A DNA stretch of 64,000 bases from Nitrosomonas sp. (lineage in GTDB: Bacteria; Pseudomonadota; Gammaproteobacteria; Burkholderiales; Nitrosomonadaceae), in contig BQJA01000001.1 in NCBI GenBank assembly GCA_021604405.1, positions 52,890-116,889 of the forward strand. Reading direction: 5' to 3'. Shown one piece after another: positions 20,976 through 31,393 of this stretch (positions within the stretch are counted from its first letter, which is position 1; each line of letters opens with the position of its first letter). The position numbers and the translations under genes were made by a program. Under the pieces are notes generated by a model. That model searched no databases and was not told where the DNA came from. It saw only the letters and a list, made by a program, of their open reading frames with translations.

Positions 20976-22256
20976 ATGGCGAATTTACTATCTATCAACA
21001 ATTATTATTACCGGCGCGGCGGCGCTGAAGTGGTTTTTCTGGAGCAGAACAAAATATTCGAACAGCTCGGATGGAACATTACCCCTTTCAGTATGAAACA
21101 TGATAAGAACGAGCCGACAGAATGGCAAAATTATTTTGTTAATGAAATAGAGTATGGCGCCAGCTATGGCTGGCGCCATAAATTAATTAATGCTCTCAAA
21201 ATTATTTATTCCTGGGAAGCAAAGAATAAACTGCAATCGTTAATCGATATGATCGAACCAGATGCCGCGCATCTGCACAACATTTATCATCATCTATCAC
21301 CTTCCGTATTGCCGCTGCTAAAAAAGAATGGCATACCTACGGTAATGACATTGCATGACCTCAAATTATTATGCCCGGCGTATTTAATGCTTGATGAAAG
21401 CGGTATATGTGAAAAATGCAAGGGCGGGCATGTCTATAATGTCGTGACAAATAACTGCATGAAACAGTCGTTTCCATTAAGTTCACTCATTTTTATGGAA
21501 ACATTGGTTCACCGATTGTTAAAAATTTATAAAAAAAATATCGATACATTTATTTTACCGAGCCAATTTTATCTCAATAAATTTATTGCGTGGGGATGGG
21601 AGCCGGACCGTTTAATTCATATTCCGAATTTTGTTAATACAACCGCACTAAGGCCGGATTACCAGCCCGGTGAGTATTTTGTGTTTTTTGGGCGGCTGTC
21701 AAAAGAAAAAGGCGTCAGAACGCTGATACAGGCAGCGAGTGAGGCAAATGTCGAGTTAAAGATTGTCGGGCGTGGACCACAGGAAGAAGAATTAAAGATC
21801 TTGGCTGCAAGCCTGGATGCCAATGTCACTTTTCTGGGTTTCCGTACCGGCGCAGCACTGCATCAAGTCATATCCAATGCAAGAGCGGTCGTGCTGCCAT
21901 CAGAGTGGTATGAGAACGCGCCGATGAGTGTCATGGAGTCCTATGCGCTGGGCAAACCGGTGATTGGTGCGAATATCGGCGGCATACCGGAGCTTATCCG
22001 AGACGGTGATACAGGTATCACGTTTCAATCAGGCAATGTAGAAAGCCTGATCATGTCACTCATACAATTCAAGCGTATGAGAAACAGCGCGGTGGTTGAA
22101 ATGGGAAAGTCGGCAAGACAATGGGTTGAAGCTGAATACTCTGTTGAAAAGTACGCCGAAAGGCTGCTAAATCTGTATTCAGGACTGGGCGTGAAAAATA
22201 TAATGGGTTTGCCTTCCATGTCACAAAAGAAGATGCCTGCGCTGCCTGTTGTCTGA
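20976..22256 (+). CDS. Glycosyltransferase family 4-type (group 1)
   Basis: YYRRGGAEVVFLEQ, FFGRLSKEKGVRTLIQAA, VVLPSEWYENAPMSVMESYALGKPVIGANIGGIPELI. Confidence 0.9.
   Translation: MANLLSINNYYYRRGGAEVVFLEQNKIFEQLGWNITPFSMKHDKNEPTEWQNYFVNEIEYGASYGWRHKLINALKIIYSWEAKNKLQSLIDMIEPDAAHLHNIYHHLSPSVLPLLKKNGIPTVMTLHDLKLLCPAYLMLDESGICEKCKGGHVYNVVTNNCMKQSFPLSSLIFMETLVHRLLKIYKKNIDTFILPSQFYLNKFIAWGWEPDRLIHIPNFVNTTALRPDYQPGEYFVFFGRLSKEKGVRTLIQAASEANVELKIVGRGPQEEELKILAASLDANVTFLGFRTGAALHQVISNARAVVLPSEWYENAPMSVMESYALGKPVIGANIGGIPELIRDGDTGITFQSGNVESLIMSLIQFKRMRNSAVVEMGKSARQWVEAEYSVEKYAERLLNLYSGLGVKNIMGLPSMSQKKMPALPVV
21153..21180. repeat. Perfect 12-bp-arm inverted repeat inside glycosyltransferase CDS
   Basis: TATGGCGCCAGC-tatg-GCTGGCGCCATA. 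Confidence 0.85.
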
Positions 22257-22735
22257 GTACTTAAGCTGCTTGATGTTCTGTTGATATTCTTAACGAAGCC
22301 AAATCAATACCGGGACGAACCGAATAAACGTTATGTTTTTTCTGCAGGTAGCCAGATTGCTGCGTACCCGCCAGAAGATATCGGTTCATTTTTGGGACAA
22401 AAGCAACCGGGTATTTTCTGGGGTACCTTGTTGAATCTGATATCATTCTCACTTTGTAAAACAAATATCGCTGCAATGTCATGATTGCATTTTAGTGCCA
22501 AAATCCTGTCAAACGTTTTTACACTTTTTCATAATTATTACAGTATTTTTACTTTAATTTTATTGGAAAAAAAAAGCAGAATGCTAGACTGAAAATGGCG
22601 TTTATTTTCCCTCAAATAGATGCGCCAACGTCAAAAAAAATCATAACTGCGTTCATAGCGGGGTTAAGATTAATTATAAGGGGAGAAATATACGGAGCAC
22701 CAAAAGCGACATAATATATTCAGGGAGACTCTACA

Positions 22736-24481
22736 GTGGAAAAGAAAAGCAGGAAAAATGCCGGATACAAAGAAACGTCACCAACAATAAATCCAGAAAA
22801 AGAGCATCAGCAGGCGCACTATTCAAATTTGAATAGACGAGAGTTCATGTCAGGCGTTGGCCGGGTAACTGGCGCTGCTTTGACGGCAGGGGTCGTGGGT
22901 AGTTCAACACTCATAACTTCACATTCAAATGCGACCGAGACCTCACCGGAATTGGCGCAACCCACTAAAAATGAAAAGTCGTTTGTCGATGGGGAGAAAC
23001 GCCGCAAAGTTTCATTTAAAATAAGAAAGAATGCGGCGCTGGATGAAAGAAACCGTGGAGTTATCGATCACGAAACCAATGGTGACGAAGACGAGTATCC
23101 GAACCGAATCGGCAATTTCTCTAAAACACTGCCGCATGATTCCGTAACCGGAGAAGTTGACCCGGATGCTTACAACGCTTTACTGCACGCATTGAATTCC
23201 GCGAAGTTTGACGATTTCGAGAATATTCCTGCGGGTGGCCGGGGTAGTCTGATTAATCCCATGGGTGGTTTTGCTTACAACCTGGAAGGACCGGATAACG
23301 CCGCGATTAAAATTAATCCGCCGCCCACGCTGGCAAGCCCGGAATTCGCAGCCCAGCTCGCAGAACTCTACTGGATGGCTTGCCTTCGTGACGTTCCTTT
23401 TTCGGAATTTTCTTCTCACCCGTTAGCACTGGCGGCTCAAACTGATTTATCTAAGTTTTCAGGTTACACCGGTCCTTCAGACCAAGGTGTTATCGGTCCG
23501 CAAGATTTATTTCGTACGAGTTATCGTGGTGTGCGGACAGGACCGATGGTTTCGCAGTTCTTGTACCTGCCATTTAGCTTTGATGGTATCGCGATTGATC
23601 CAATGATTGATGCGCCCGCCCAAGAAGACTTCGTGACCGATTTTGCAACCTGGGTTGACGTGCAGAATGGCAATGGACCGAGAGGTATACCTACCGACGG
23701 AACCAAAGTTTACCCGCGTACAGTACGTGATCTCGGCAAAGTTGCAGGAAGCGACACGATAAATTCAGTATACTTCAGGGCGATGCAGATTTTTGGCTTT
23801 CTAGGACCAACCGATGCAGCCAATCCTTACAAAAACGCCGCGCGTCAAATTCCATTTGCAACCTTTGGTCTAGGGCATCTGGTTGAACTTATTGGCAAAG
23901 TTCACAAAGGAGAACGTCACGCATGGTGGCAGAAGTGGAATGTTCACCGTTTTCTGCGACCGGAGGCTGCGGGTGGACGTGTGCACAGGATCAAGACTGA
24001 TGGCGCGGATTACCCTGTCCACGATGATCTGATCATGCGTTCAAGTGTTTTGGATCATATTCATGATAAGTTTGGCAGTTACCTGTTGCCACAAATGTTC
24101 CGCAACGGCGCACCGTCACATCCTTCGTTCGTTGCCGGACATGCTATCTCAGCTGGCGCTTGTGTGACATTGATGAAAGCCTGGTACGACGAAAACGCAG
24201 AGTGGCCGTTTGATCCTGTTGAGGCGACACCTGATGGTCAGGTTTTAATCCCCTATGTTAGTGAAACCCTAACGGTGGGTGGTGAACTCAATAAACTCGC
24301 GCATAATCTATCATTCGGCCGCGACATGTCTGGCGTACACTGGCGCGCTGATAATATTGAAGGTATACGTCAAGGAGAAGAACTTGCTATCCGTATTCTC
24401 AGGGAAGAAAAAGTAACCTATGCGGAAAATTTCGACGGATTCACCTTGACCAAGTTCGATGGAGAAACCATAATAATTTAG
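22736..24481 (+). CDS. Vanadium-dependent haloperoxidase-like protein with Tat signal
   Basis: GTG start; Tat motif NRREFMSG followed by a hydrophobic stretch; metal-site-like motifs KWNVHRFLRPE, HPSFVAGHAISAG, GRDMSGVHWRADNIEG. Confidence 0.85.
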   Translation: MEKKSRKNAGYKETSPTINPEKEHQQAHYSNLNRREFMSGVGRVTGAALTAGVVGSSTLITSHSNATETSPELAQPTKNEKSFVDGEKRRKVSFKIRKNAALDERNRGVIDHETNGDEDEYPNRIGNFSKTLPHDSVTGEVDPDAYNALLHALNSAKFDDFENIPAGGRGSLINPMGGFAYNLEGPDNAAIKINPPPTLASPEFAAQLAELYWMACLRDVPFSEFSSHPLALAAQTDLSKFSGYTGPSDQGVIGPQDLFRTSYRGVRTGPMVSQFLYLPFSFDGIAIDPMIDAPAQEDFVTDFATWVDVQNGNGPRGIPTDGTKVYPRTVRDLGKVAGSDTINSVYFRAMQIFGFLGPTDAANPYKNAARQIPFATFGLGHLVELIGKVHKGERHAWWQKWNVHRFLRPEAAGGRVHRIKTDGADYPVHDDLIMRSSVLDHIHDKFGSYLLPQMFRNGAPSHPSFVAGHAISAGACVTLMKAWYDENAEWPFDPVEATPDGQVLIPYVSETLTVGGELNKLAHNLSFGRDMSGVHWRADNIEGIRQGEELAIRILREEKVTYAENFDGFTLTKFDGETIII

Positions 24482-24719
24482 CCGCATTGTTATATCCTAA
24501 ACACGGGACGGAAGAAAACAATAGACATTTCTTTGGTTGAATCCGGCCCCGTATTAATCCCGAAGAATTTGAAAAATGCGGTTGTCTATCAGTCTGCTAC
24601 AGTCAATAGCACTTAATAATTTTTACGGTAAAACAGCATAGACGCAGTTTGAATGATCAGACCAAGACACTTTGCAAAAGTGCATAAGGGATATCTATGC
24701 TGGCCCGCATTGATGATGG

Positions 24720-26192
24720 CTATTCAATTTTACTGTCCAGCCCATGCTCAGCAATTTCTGCGGCCCGGAGTAAGGCTTTCGCTTTGTTTTGTGTTTCAAT
24801 CCACTCGTTTTTTGGAATAGAGTCGGCGACGATTCCCGCACCTGCCTGCACGTGTAGTTTGCCATCTTTAATGACGCCCGTCCGAATGGCAATGGCAAGA
24901 TCCATATCGCCATTAAATCCGAGATAGCCGACCGCACCTGCATAGATACCCCGTCTGGATAATTCCAGTTCATCGATAATTTCCATAGCTCGCACTTTGG
25001 GCGCACCACTCACCGTGCCTGCCGGAAAAGTTGCGCGCAAAACATCAATTGCAGTGAGATTGGGTTTGAGCTTTCCATCCACATTTGAAACAATGTGCAT
25101 GACATGTGAGTAATTTTCAATTTGCATATTCTCAGTAACCTTAACGGTACCTGTTTGTGCAACGCGTCCGATATCATTGCGTCCCAGATCCATCAGCATA
25201 ACGTGTTCTGCGCGCTCCTTGGGGTCCGCCAACAGATCTTTTGCCAATTCGGCATCTTCCTGCATAGTTTTGCCACGCGGTCGGGTACCGGCAATTGGAC
25301 GGACAGTGACTGTGTCACCTTCAAGGCGCACCAAAATTTCCGGCGAAGCACCCACCACATGAAAGTCGCCAAAATGATAGTAAAACATGTAGGGCGATGG
25401 ATTGAGGCTGCGCAATGCACGGTACAGCGCCAGTGGCGAGGCGTGATATGGTTTGCTGGTACGTTGTGACAATACGACTTGCATGATGTCGCCATCGTAG
25501 ATATAGCGTTTGGCGCGCTCTACCGCCGCCATAAACGCATCTTCAGTGAATTCCGAAACGGCTTTTTCTTTCTTGGCTGCTTCTTCCAGCGGAATATCAA
25601 CCGGTTGGCGCAATAGCAAAAGCAGTTCTTTCAGGCGCTTGCGGCCAGACTGGAAGGCGTTTTTGTTTTCCGGATCAACATAGATAATGAAAAAAAGCTT
25701 GCCGGAAAGATTGTCAACCACAACCAGCTCTTCTGATTGAAGCAGTAAGATATCCGGGGTATTAAGGGTATCGGGTTGCACATGACCGGCAAGTTTGTGT
25801 TCTATATAACGGACGGTGTCGTAAGAGAAATATCCGACCAGGCCGCCGCAGAAGCGGGGCAGGCCTGGATAAGGTGCAGCGTTGAATTTTGCCAGATAGG
25901 ACTCAATGTAAGCCAGCGTGTCATCCACTTCAAATTCTTGTGTGTTGCCATTTGCTTCGATGCGAATTTGATTGCCGCGGACTTCAAGCCGTGTTGATGC
26001 GGGAAGACCGATGAAGGAATATCGTCCAAAGCGCTCCCCGCCCTGTACGGACTCCAGCAAATAAGAGTAGGGCTGATTGGCAAGCTTGAGGTAGACAGAT
26101 AAGGGTGTATCAAGATCGGCAAATGTTTCGAGCACAACAGGAATGCGATTGTAACCTTGCGCTGCGAATTGCTTGAATTCTTCTTCGGTCAT
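24720..26192 (-). CDS. trpE: Anthranilate synthase component I
   Basis: [83 protein letters not shown]. Confidence 0.96.
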   Translation of the reverse strand: MTEEEFKQFAAQGYNRIPVVLETFADLDTPLSVYLKLANQPYSYLLESVQGGERFGRYSFIGLPASTRLEVRGNQIRIEANGNTQEFEVDDTLAYIESYLAKFNAAPYPGLPRFCGGLVGYFSYDTVRYIEHKLAGHVQPDTLNTPDILLLQSEELVVVDNLSGKLFFIIYVDPENKNAFQSGRKRLKELLLLLRQPVDIPLEEAAKKEKAVSEFTEDAFMAAVERAKRYIYDGDIMQVVLSQRTSKPYHASPLALYRALRSLNPSPYMFYYHFGDFHVVGASPEILVRLEGDTVTVRPIAGTRPRGKTMQEDAELAKDLLADPKERAEHVMLMDLGRNDIGRVAQTGTVKVTENMQIENYSHVMHIVSNVDGKLKPNLTAIDVLRATFPAGTVSGAPKVRAMEIIDELELSRRGIYAGAVGYLGFNGDMDLAIAIRTGVIKDGKLHVQAGAGIVADSIPKNEWIETQNKAKALLRAAEIAEHGLDSKIE

Positions 26193-26255
26193 GCGGTCAC
26201 ACCATAAGAAAATCTGTGGTCAACTGAGAATGTTTGATGCACCGATTATCGAAGT

Positions 26256-26984
26256 TCATGGAAATTGCTTGATTAGTTTTGTTGCTTCAAGAATGGTCTC
26301 TACGATGGCATCGCAATCAAGTTCACGCACGTCGTTGCCTTCATTGTATCCATAAGGTACGCAGAATACATGGCAGCCAGCCGCCCGCGCTGCCGTGGTG
26401 TCATTCAATGAATCGCCAATCAACAGCATTTCATGGGGCGGCACGCCAAAAAACTGACTGATATGTAATAACGGCATTGGATCAGGTTTCCGTTTTGGCA
26501 GGGTGTCGCCCGATACAACGATCTCAAAGTAGTCCATAAGATTCGTGGCACGTAACAACGGCAAGGTAAATACTTCGGTTTTATTAGTAATGCAGGCTAA
26601 TTGAAATCCCGCTTTGTGCAGGGCTTTTACTCCATCCATAACGCCCGGATAAGGACGCGTATTAACACAAAGATTTTCCGCATAGTGGCGCCTGTATATC
26701 GGTATTGCGCGGGCAAGCAGCACGGGTTCCGGCTCACCGTCCATTTCGCCAGTTAATGAACGTTTTATCAATCTTTGAATGCCTTTGCCGATAAAAGACT
26801 GGATGGTTGCGGTTGATAATTCCGGCTTACCCAGCTCGCGCAACATTTTATTGGCTGCAAGCGCAAGATCGCTGGCTGTGTCCAGTAACGTCCCATCCAG
26901 ATCAATCATTACCGCTTTCACCGGCAGCGGAAATTCAATTGCACCGGTTGTCGCGCTGGTGCGTTCGTAATTTTTATTGTCCAT
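26256..26984 (-). CDS. gph: Phosphoglycolate phosphatase (HAD family)
   Basis: VMIDLDGTLLDTASDLALAANKML, CITNKTE, LIGDSLNDTTAARAAGC; next to rpe and trpE. Confidence 0.93.
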   Translation of the reverse strand: MDNKNYERTSATTGAIEFPLPVKAVMIDLDGTLLDTASDLALAANKMLRELGKPELSTATIQSFIGKGIQRLIKRSLTGEMDGEPEPVLLARAIPIYRRHYAENLCVNTRPYPGVMDGVKALHKAGFQLACITNKTEVFTLPLLRATNLMDYFEIVVSGDTLPKRKPDPMPLLHISQFFGVPPHEMLLIGDSLNDTTAARAAGCHVFCVPYGYNEGNDVRELDCDAIVETILEATKLIKQFP

Positions 26985-26995
26985 ATGAAATACAA

Positions 26996-27673
26996 TTAAA
27001 CTTTGTTAAGCTCAGCACGTAAGGCAGAGATGACAGAATCGTAACGGTGGGGGTCGCTGTCTTTTCCGGCATTGTATATAGCGGAGCCAGCGACAAAAGT
27101 ATCGGCCCCGGCGCGCGCAATCTCAGCAATATTGTCAACTTTTACGCCACCATCAATTTCCAGCATGATATCCTTGCCGCTTGCATTGATTCGTTTACGG
27201 ACAGCGGTTAATTTTGTCAGCGCTTCGGGAATGAATTTTTGTCCGCCAAAACCGGGGTTGACTGACATAATCAGCACCAGGTCAAGCTTATCCAGAACAT
27301 GGTCAAGGTAATGCAGGGGGGTTCCCGGATTAAACACCATACCGGCTTTGCAGCCCTCATCTTTAATCAATCCGATGGTGCGGTCAATGTGCCTGGACGC
27401 TTCCGGATGAAAAGAAATAATATTGGCGCCGGCCTTTGCAAAATCTGGAATAATCCGATCTACCGGTTCAACCATCAGATGGACGTCAATCACTGCGTCG
27501 GTTAATGGACGGATAGCTTCGCATATAAGTGGACCGATAGTCAGATTGGGAACATAATGGTTATCCATGACATCAAAATGAATAATATCTGCGCCTGCGT
27601 CAATGACATTGGTGATTTCTTCGCCTAATTTGGCAAAATTTGCGGAAAGTATGCTTGGTGCAATGCGGTACAT
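26996..27673 (-). CDS. rpe: Ribulose-phosphate 3-epimerase
   Basis: [55 protein letters not shown]. Confidence 0.97.
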   Translation of the reverse strand: MYRIAPSILSANFAKLGEEITNVIDAGADIIHFDVMDNHYVPNLTIGPLICEAIRPLTDAVIDVHLMVEPVDRIIPDFAKAGANIISFHPEASRHIDRTIGLIKDEGCKAGMVFNPGTPLHYLDHVLDKLDLVLIMSVNPGFGGQKFIPEALTKLTAVRKRINASGKDIMLEIDGGVKVDNIAEIARAGADTFVAGSAIYNAGKDSDPHRYDSVISALRAELNKV

Positions 27674-27826
27674 GATATCCTCGCTAAAATTCAAACGGAG
27701 TATTTTAACTGTAAAAAGACCTTACGCGTTAAAAAACCTTTAACTTTGTTTGCCGGAAATAGATTTTTATCGTTATGATTTACGTATTTTGTTTGATTCA
27801 ACCTGAAAAATCGTGTGCAATTCGTT

Positions 27827-28210
27827 ATGACTGAACCAAAAAAATATGAATTTGATATAACCATACGCACGGCTTACCTGCCTGAGCAATCGGATATGGA
27901 AGCTGATCGTTATGTGTTCGCATACACTATTAAAATTGCGAATATCGGTACCATTGCGGCACAGTTAATCAGCCGGCATTGGATTATTGCCAATGAAGAG
28001 GGGAATGAGCAGGAGGTGCGTGGTTTGGGTGTGGTTGGTGAGCAGCCAATGTTAAAGCCGGGTGACAGCTTTGAATATACGAGTGGGACGGCTATTTCAT
28101 CATCTGTTGGAACGATGAAGGGTAGCTATCAAATGGCCGCCGAAGATGGTCACCATTTTGATGTTCCGATTCCTGAGTTTATTCTCAGTGTGCCGAGAGT
28201 ATTACATTAA
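27827..28210 (+). CDS. apaG: ApaG/CorD-like protein
   Basis: FAYTIKIANIGTIAAQLISRHWIIANEEG...EVRGLGVVGEQPMLKPGDSFEYTSGTAI. Confidence 0.95.
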   Translation: MTEPKKYEFDITIRTAYLPEQSDMEADRYVFAYTIKIANIGTIAAQLISRHWIIANEEGNEQEVRGLGVVGEQPMLKPGDSFEYTSGTAISSSVGTMKGSYQMAAEDGHHFDVPIPEFILSVPRVLH

Positions 28211-28255
28211 CTCAGGTGACTTTCAGCCCGGTTTTATCTATTCTTGTTTTAGTCG

Positions 28256-28975
28256 ATGACCAGCAAGGTAAAATCCGGCGTACTTTATCTTATTCCGACC
28301 CCTTTGGGAGAAGGTGACTTTGGCTGGACGATGCCTGCCGCTGTTCGCCAGTGTATCGGCAGCCTTAGCAATTATATTGTTGAGCGCCCTAAAACGGCGC
28401 GTCATTTTCTCAAACAAGCCGGATGCAAATTGCCGCTGCAAGAAATTCAAATGCAAGTATTGGACAAGCACACCCGGCCTGATGAATTACCTGCGCTGCT
28501 TGCGCCATTGTTGTCAGGACATGACGTCGGCCTGCTGTCTGAAGCAGGTTGTCCGGCAGTGGCTGATCCCGGTGCAGACCTGGTAAGGTTGGCGCATCTG
28601 AACAATGTCAGGGTAATTCCGCTGGTCGGACCCTCTGCTATTCTTTTGGCGTTAATGGCATCCGGTTTAAATGGTCAGTGTTTTAAATTTCATGGCTATC
28701 TGCCGATAGAAAAAAACGCGCGTGTCAGCAAAATAACGGCACTGGAAAAGCAATCCGTTCAATATGACCAAACACAGATATTTATCGAAACACCTTATAG
28801 AAATCAAGGCCTGCTGGTGTTGCTAACGCAAACCTGTCGCAGAGATACTGATTTATGTATCGCCAGTGACCTTACGCTTGCCACTGAATATATTGCAACC
28901 AGAACGGTTAAAGCGTGGCAGCATAATTTGCCCGATATCAATAAGAAACCCGCCATGTTTTTGATGCATGGGTAA
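28256..28975 (+). CDS. SAM-dependent methyltransferase (tetrapyrrole methylase/RsmI-like fold)
   Basis: LYLIPTPLGEGD, DVGLLSEAGCPAVADPGADLVRLAH, LVGPSAILLALMASGLNGQCFKFHGYLP. Confidence 0.88.
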   Translation: MTSKVKSGVLYLIPTPLGEGDFGWTMPAAVRQCIGSLSNYIVERPKTARHFLKQAGCKLPLQEIQMQVLDKHTRPDELPALLAPLLSGHDVGLLSEAGCPAVADPGADLVRLAHLNNVRVIPLVGPSAILLALMASGLNGQCFKFHGYLPIEKNARVSKITALEKQSVQYDQTQIFIETPYRNQGLLVLLTQTCRRDTDLCIASDLTLATEYIATRTVKAWQHNLPDINKKPAMFLMHG

Positions 28976-29046
28976 AGCAACACATCATTTTTGTCTTTGT
29001 GAGAAAAGTGTTTGGTGCCTGTTAAAGCTGGCCGGTCAATTGAATG

Positions 29047-29436
29047 TTATACGTTCTTTTTTTGTATAAATTCAATTTTGTAGCCATCAGGATCTTCAAC
29101 AAAGGCAATCACAGTGGTGCCGTGTTTCATGGGGCCTGCCTCACGTGTTACGTTTCCACCCAGTTTTTTGGCTTCATCGCATGCCCGGTAGGCATCTTCC
29201 ACCTCGATCGCAATGTGGCCAAACCCTTCGCCAAGATCGTAGTGAGCTGTATCCCAATTGTGGGTTAATTCCAGCACCGTGCCTTCCGCTTCATCCTGAT
29301 ATCCGACAAACGCAAGCGTAAACCTGCCGTCAGGATAATCTTTGCGGCGAAGCAGTTTCATTCCAAGGACGGCGGTGTAAAAATTGAGCGATTTTTCCAA
29401 GTTGCCAACCCGGAGCATTGTGTGCAAGATACGCAT
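29047..29436 (-). CDS. gloA: Lactoylglutathione lyase (glyoxalase I)
   Basis: [66 protein letters not shown]. Confidence 0.96.
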   Translation of the reverse strand: MRILHTMLRVGNLEKSLNFYTAVLGMKLLRRKDYPDGRFTLAFVGYQDEAEGTVLELTHNWDTAHYDLGEGFGHIAIEVEDAYRACDEAKKLGGNVTREAGPMKHGTTVIAFVEDPDGYKIEFIQKKNV

Positions 29437-29625
29437 TTATACTTTCACCATTTCAAAATCTTCTTTACGTGCGCCACATTCAGGGCAGGTCCAATTCACG
29501 GGAACATCTTCCCAGCGTGTTCCCGGGGGGATGCCTTCTTCCGGAGATCCTAGGGCTTCATCATATATATAGCCACAAATTAGACACATATAACGGTTGT
29601 AATCACGATTCTCTTCGGTAGGCAT
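29437..29625 (-). CDS. Rubredoxin
   Basis: [48 protein letters not shown]; two CxxCG knuckles. Confidence 0.96.
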   Translation of the reverse strand: MPTEENRDYNRYMCLICGYIYDEALGSPEEGIPPGTRWEDVPVNWTCPECGARKEDFEMVKV

Positions 29626-29677
29626 GATAGATCGAAGCTTCCTTTTAAGTTAAAATGACATTTTACGGTATTTTTGC

Positions 29678-30511
29678 ATGATACAGCCACCCCCAATTGT
29701 ATTATCGTTCGCTGCCAATGACCCGAGTGGTGGCGCTGGCCTCAGTGCGGATATCCTTACACTTGCGAGTTTGGGGTGTCATCCGTTATCGGCGATTACC
29801 GCTGTGACAGTGCAAGATACAGTGGGTATTGATGATATTATGGCCCTTGATCCAGAATTTGTTGCCGACCAGGCGCGGGCTGTGCTGGAAGATATGCCAG
29901 TTCATGCTTTTAAAACAGGTCTGCTGGGCAGTGTTGAAATTATTGCGGTTATTGCTGAAATAATATCAGATTACCCGGATATTCCTTTCGTCATGGATCC
30001 GGTGCTTGCATCAGGTCGTGGTGATGAAATCGCCAACGAGGAAATGGTACAGGCAATGAGTGAACTGTTACTTCCTCAGGCCACCATTATTACGCCTAAC
30101 AGTCTTGAAGCTAGAAAGATTGCGCAATCGCAGTATGAAGACGATGACGAACAGGAACTGGATTTGCATCAATGCGCAGACAGGCTGTTACAGTTTGGCT
30201 GTGAATATGTTTTGATCACCGGTGCGCATGAGAATACGTCACAAGTAGTCAATACCCTATATGGTGCGGATGGTGTATTGCGTTCAGATAAGTGGCAGCG
30301 CTTGGCAGGTTCTTACCATGGATCGGGATGCACATTGGCAGCCGCCATTGCAGCATCGCTGGCAAACGGCCTGCCGGTTTATGACAGCGTTTATGAAGCG
30401 CAGCAATATACTTGGCAGACACTCAAAGCCGGGTTCCGTCCGGGCATGGGCCAATATTTGCCAGACAGGCTGTTTTGGGTGGATGGAGATGATGAGGCAG
30501 AGGCAGACTAG
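29678..30511 (+). CDS. thiD: Hydroxymethylpyrimidine/phosphomethylpyrimidine kinase
   Basis: SFAANDPSGGAGLSADILTLASLGCHPLSAITAVTVQDT; GSYHGSGCTLAAAIAASLA. Confidence 0.95.
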   Translation: MIQPPPIVLSFAANDPSGGAGLSADILTLASLGCHPLSAITAVTVQDTVGIDDIMALDPEFVADQARAVLEDMPVHAFKTGLLGSVEIIAVIAEIISDYPDIPFVMDPVLASGRGDEIANEEMVQAMSELLLPQATIITPNSLEARKIAQSQYEDDDEQELDLHQCADRLLQFGCEYVLITGAHENTSQVVNTLYGADGVLRSDKWQRLAGSYHGSGCTLAAAIAASLANGLPVYDSVYEAQQYTWQTLKAGFRPGMGQYLPDRLFWVDGDDEAEAD

Positions 30512-30530
30512 ACTTGAATTGTCGTACACG

Positions 30531-31151
30531 ATGTCATCAATAATTGGCGGATTATACGCGATAACTCCGGATTGTGCCGATACTGAGAATTTGTTAGTAA
30601 TGACAAAAAAAGCACTGACGGGTGGCGCGAAAATGATTCAGTATCGCAACAAAATCGCTGATGCAACGTTGCGGCGAAAACAAGCCGGGGAATTAGCGCT
30701 CCTTTGCCGGGAATATGATGTGCCATTTATTATCAACGATCATCTTGACCTGATGCTGGAAGTTGACGCGGACGGCCTGCACCTGGGTCGGAACGATATT
30801 TCTGTTAGGGACGCCCGCATGACGTTGGGAAATAATAAAATAATTGGTGCTTCTTGTTACAATCAGATTAATCTGGCTGCGCGCGCTGAAGATCAAAGTG
30901 CTGATTATGTTGCCTTTGGCGCTTTTTTCGCATCAATCACAAAACCAGATGCCGTGGTGGCGCCCCTAGAGATATTAGCTTTGGCAAAACAAAAATTGCG
31001 TACACCAGTTGTCGCGATTGGTGGCATTACACGACAAAATGCCGCGGTGTTGATTGCGCAGGGTGGTGATGCAATTGCGGTTAGCAGTGCCTTATTTGGG
31101 ACACGGGATATACAGATAACGGCTAAATCATTTTCGCTGTTGTTTTCTTAG
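30531..31151 (+). CDS. thiE: Thiamine-phosphate synthase
   Basis: GLYAITPDCADTENLLVMTKKALTGGAKMIQYRNK; FIINDHLDLMLEVDADGLHLGRNDI; FGAFFASITKP; start set at ATG 30531. Confidence 0.93.
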   Translation: MSSIIGGLYAITPDCADTENLLVMTKKALTGGAKMIQYRNKIADATLRRKQAGELALLCREYDVPFIINDHLDLMLEVDADGLHLGRNDISVRDARMTLGNNKIIGASCYNQINLAARAEDQSADYVAFGAFFASITKPDAVVAPLEILALAKQKLRTPVVAIGGITRQNAAVLIAQGGDAIAVSSALFGTRDIQITAKSFSLLFS

Positions 31152-31393
31152 GCGCCTGCTCGATCAAAATAAATATACAGTTCTTGCTGTGTTTAATCTT
31201 CATCCCGATGCAGGTAAAATAAATAAGTAACGACTCAGCCCTGTGGCGCACACTTTCTGATCGCTCCTGAATTCCGTCTGTTCAATGTAAAAAGCTGACA
31301 TAAGTAAAAAATCATTATGTAACGCTAAAATGACGGGCCGCAGAGGTCAGCCGAAAAAATACAAAAATTTTTAATAAATTCAAGAGTTAAAAA

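Noticed and set aside
22261-22484. Overlapping plus and minus ORFs (e.g. ...VYSVRPGIDLASLRISTEHQAA)
   Set aside because: The VRPG segment is vaguely reminiscent of a small DUF family, but overlapping frames, no clear RBS and an abrupt end make it at best a decayed fragment.
30261-30530. Upstream part of ORF 30261..31151
   Set aside because: Out-of-frame overlap with thiD; the ThiE domain starts at ATG 30531.
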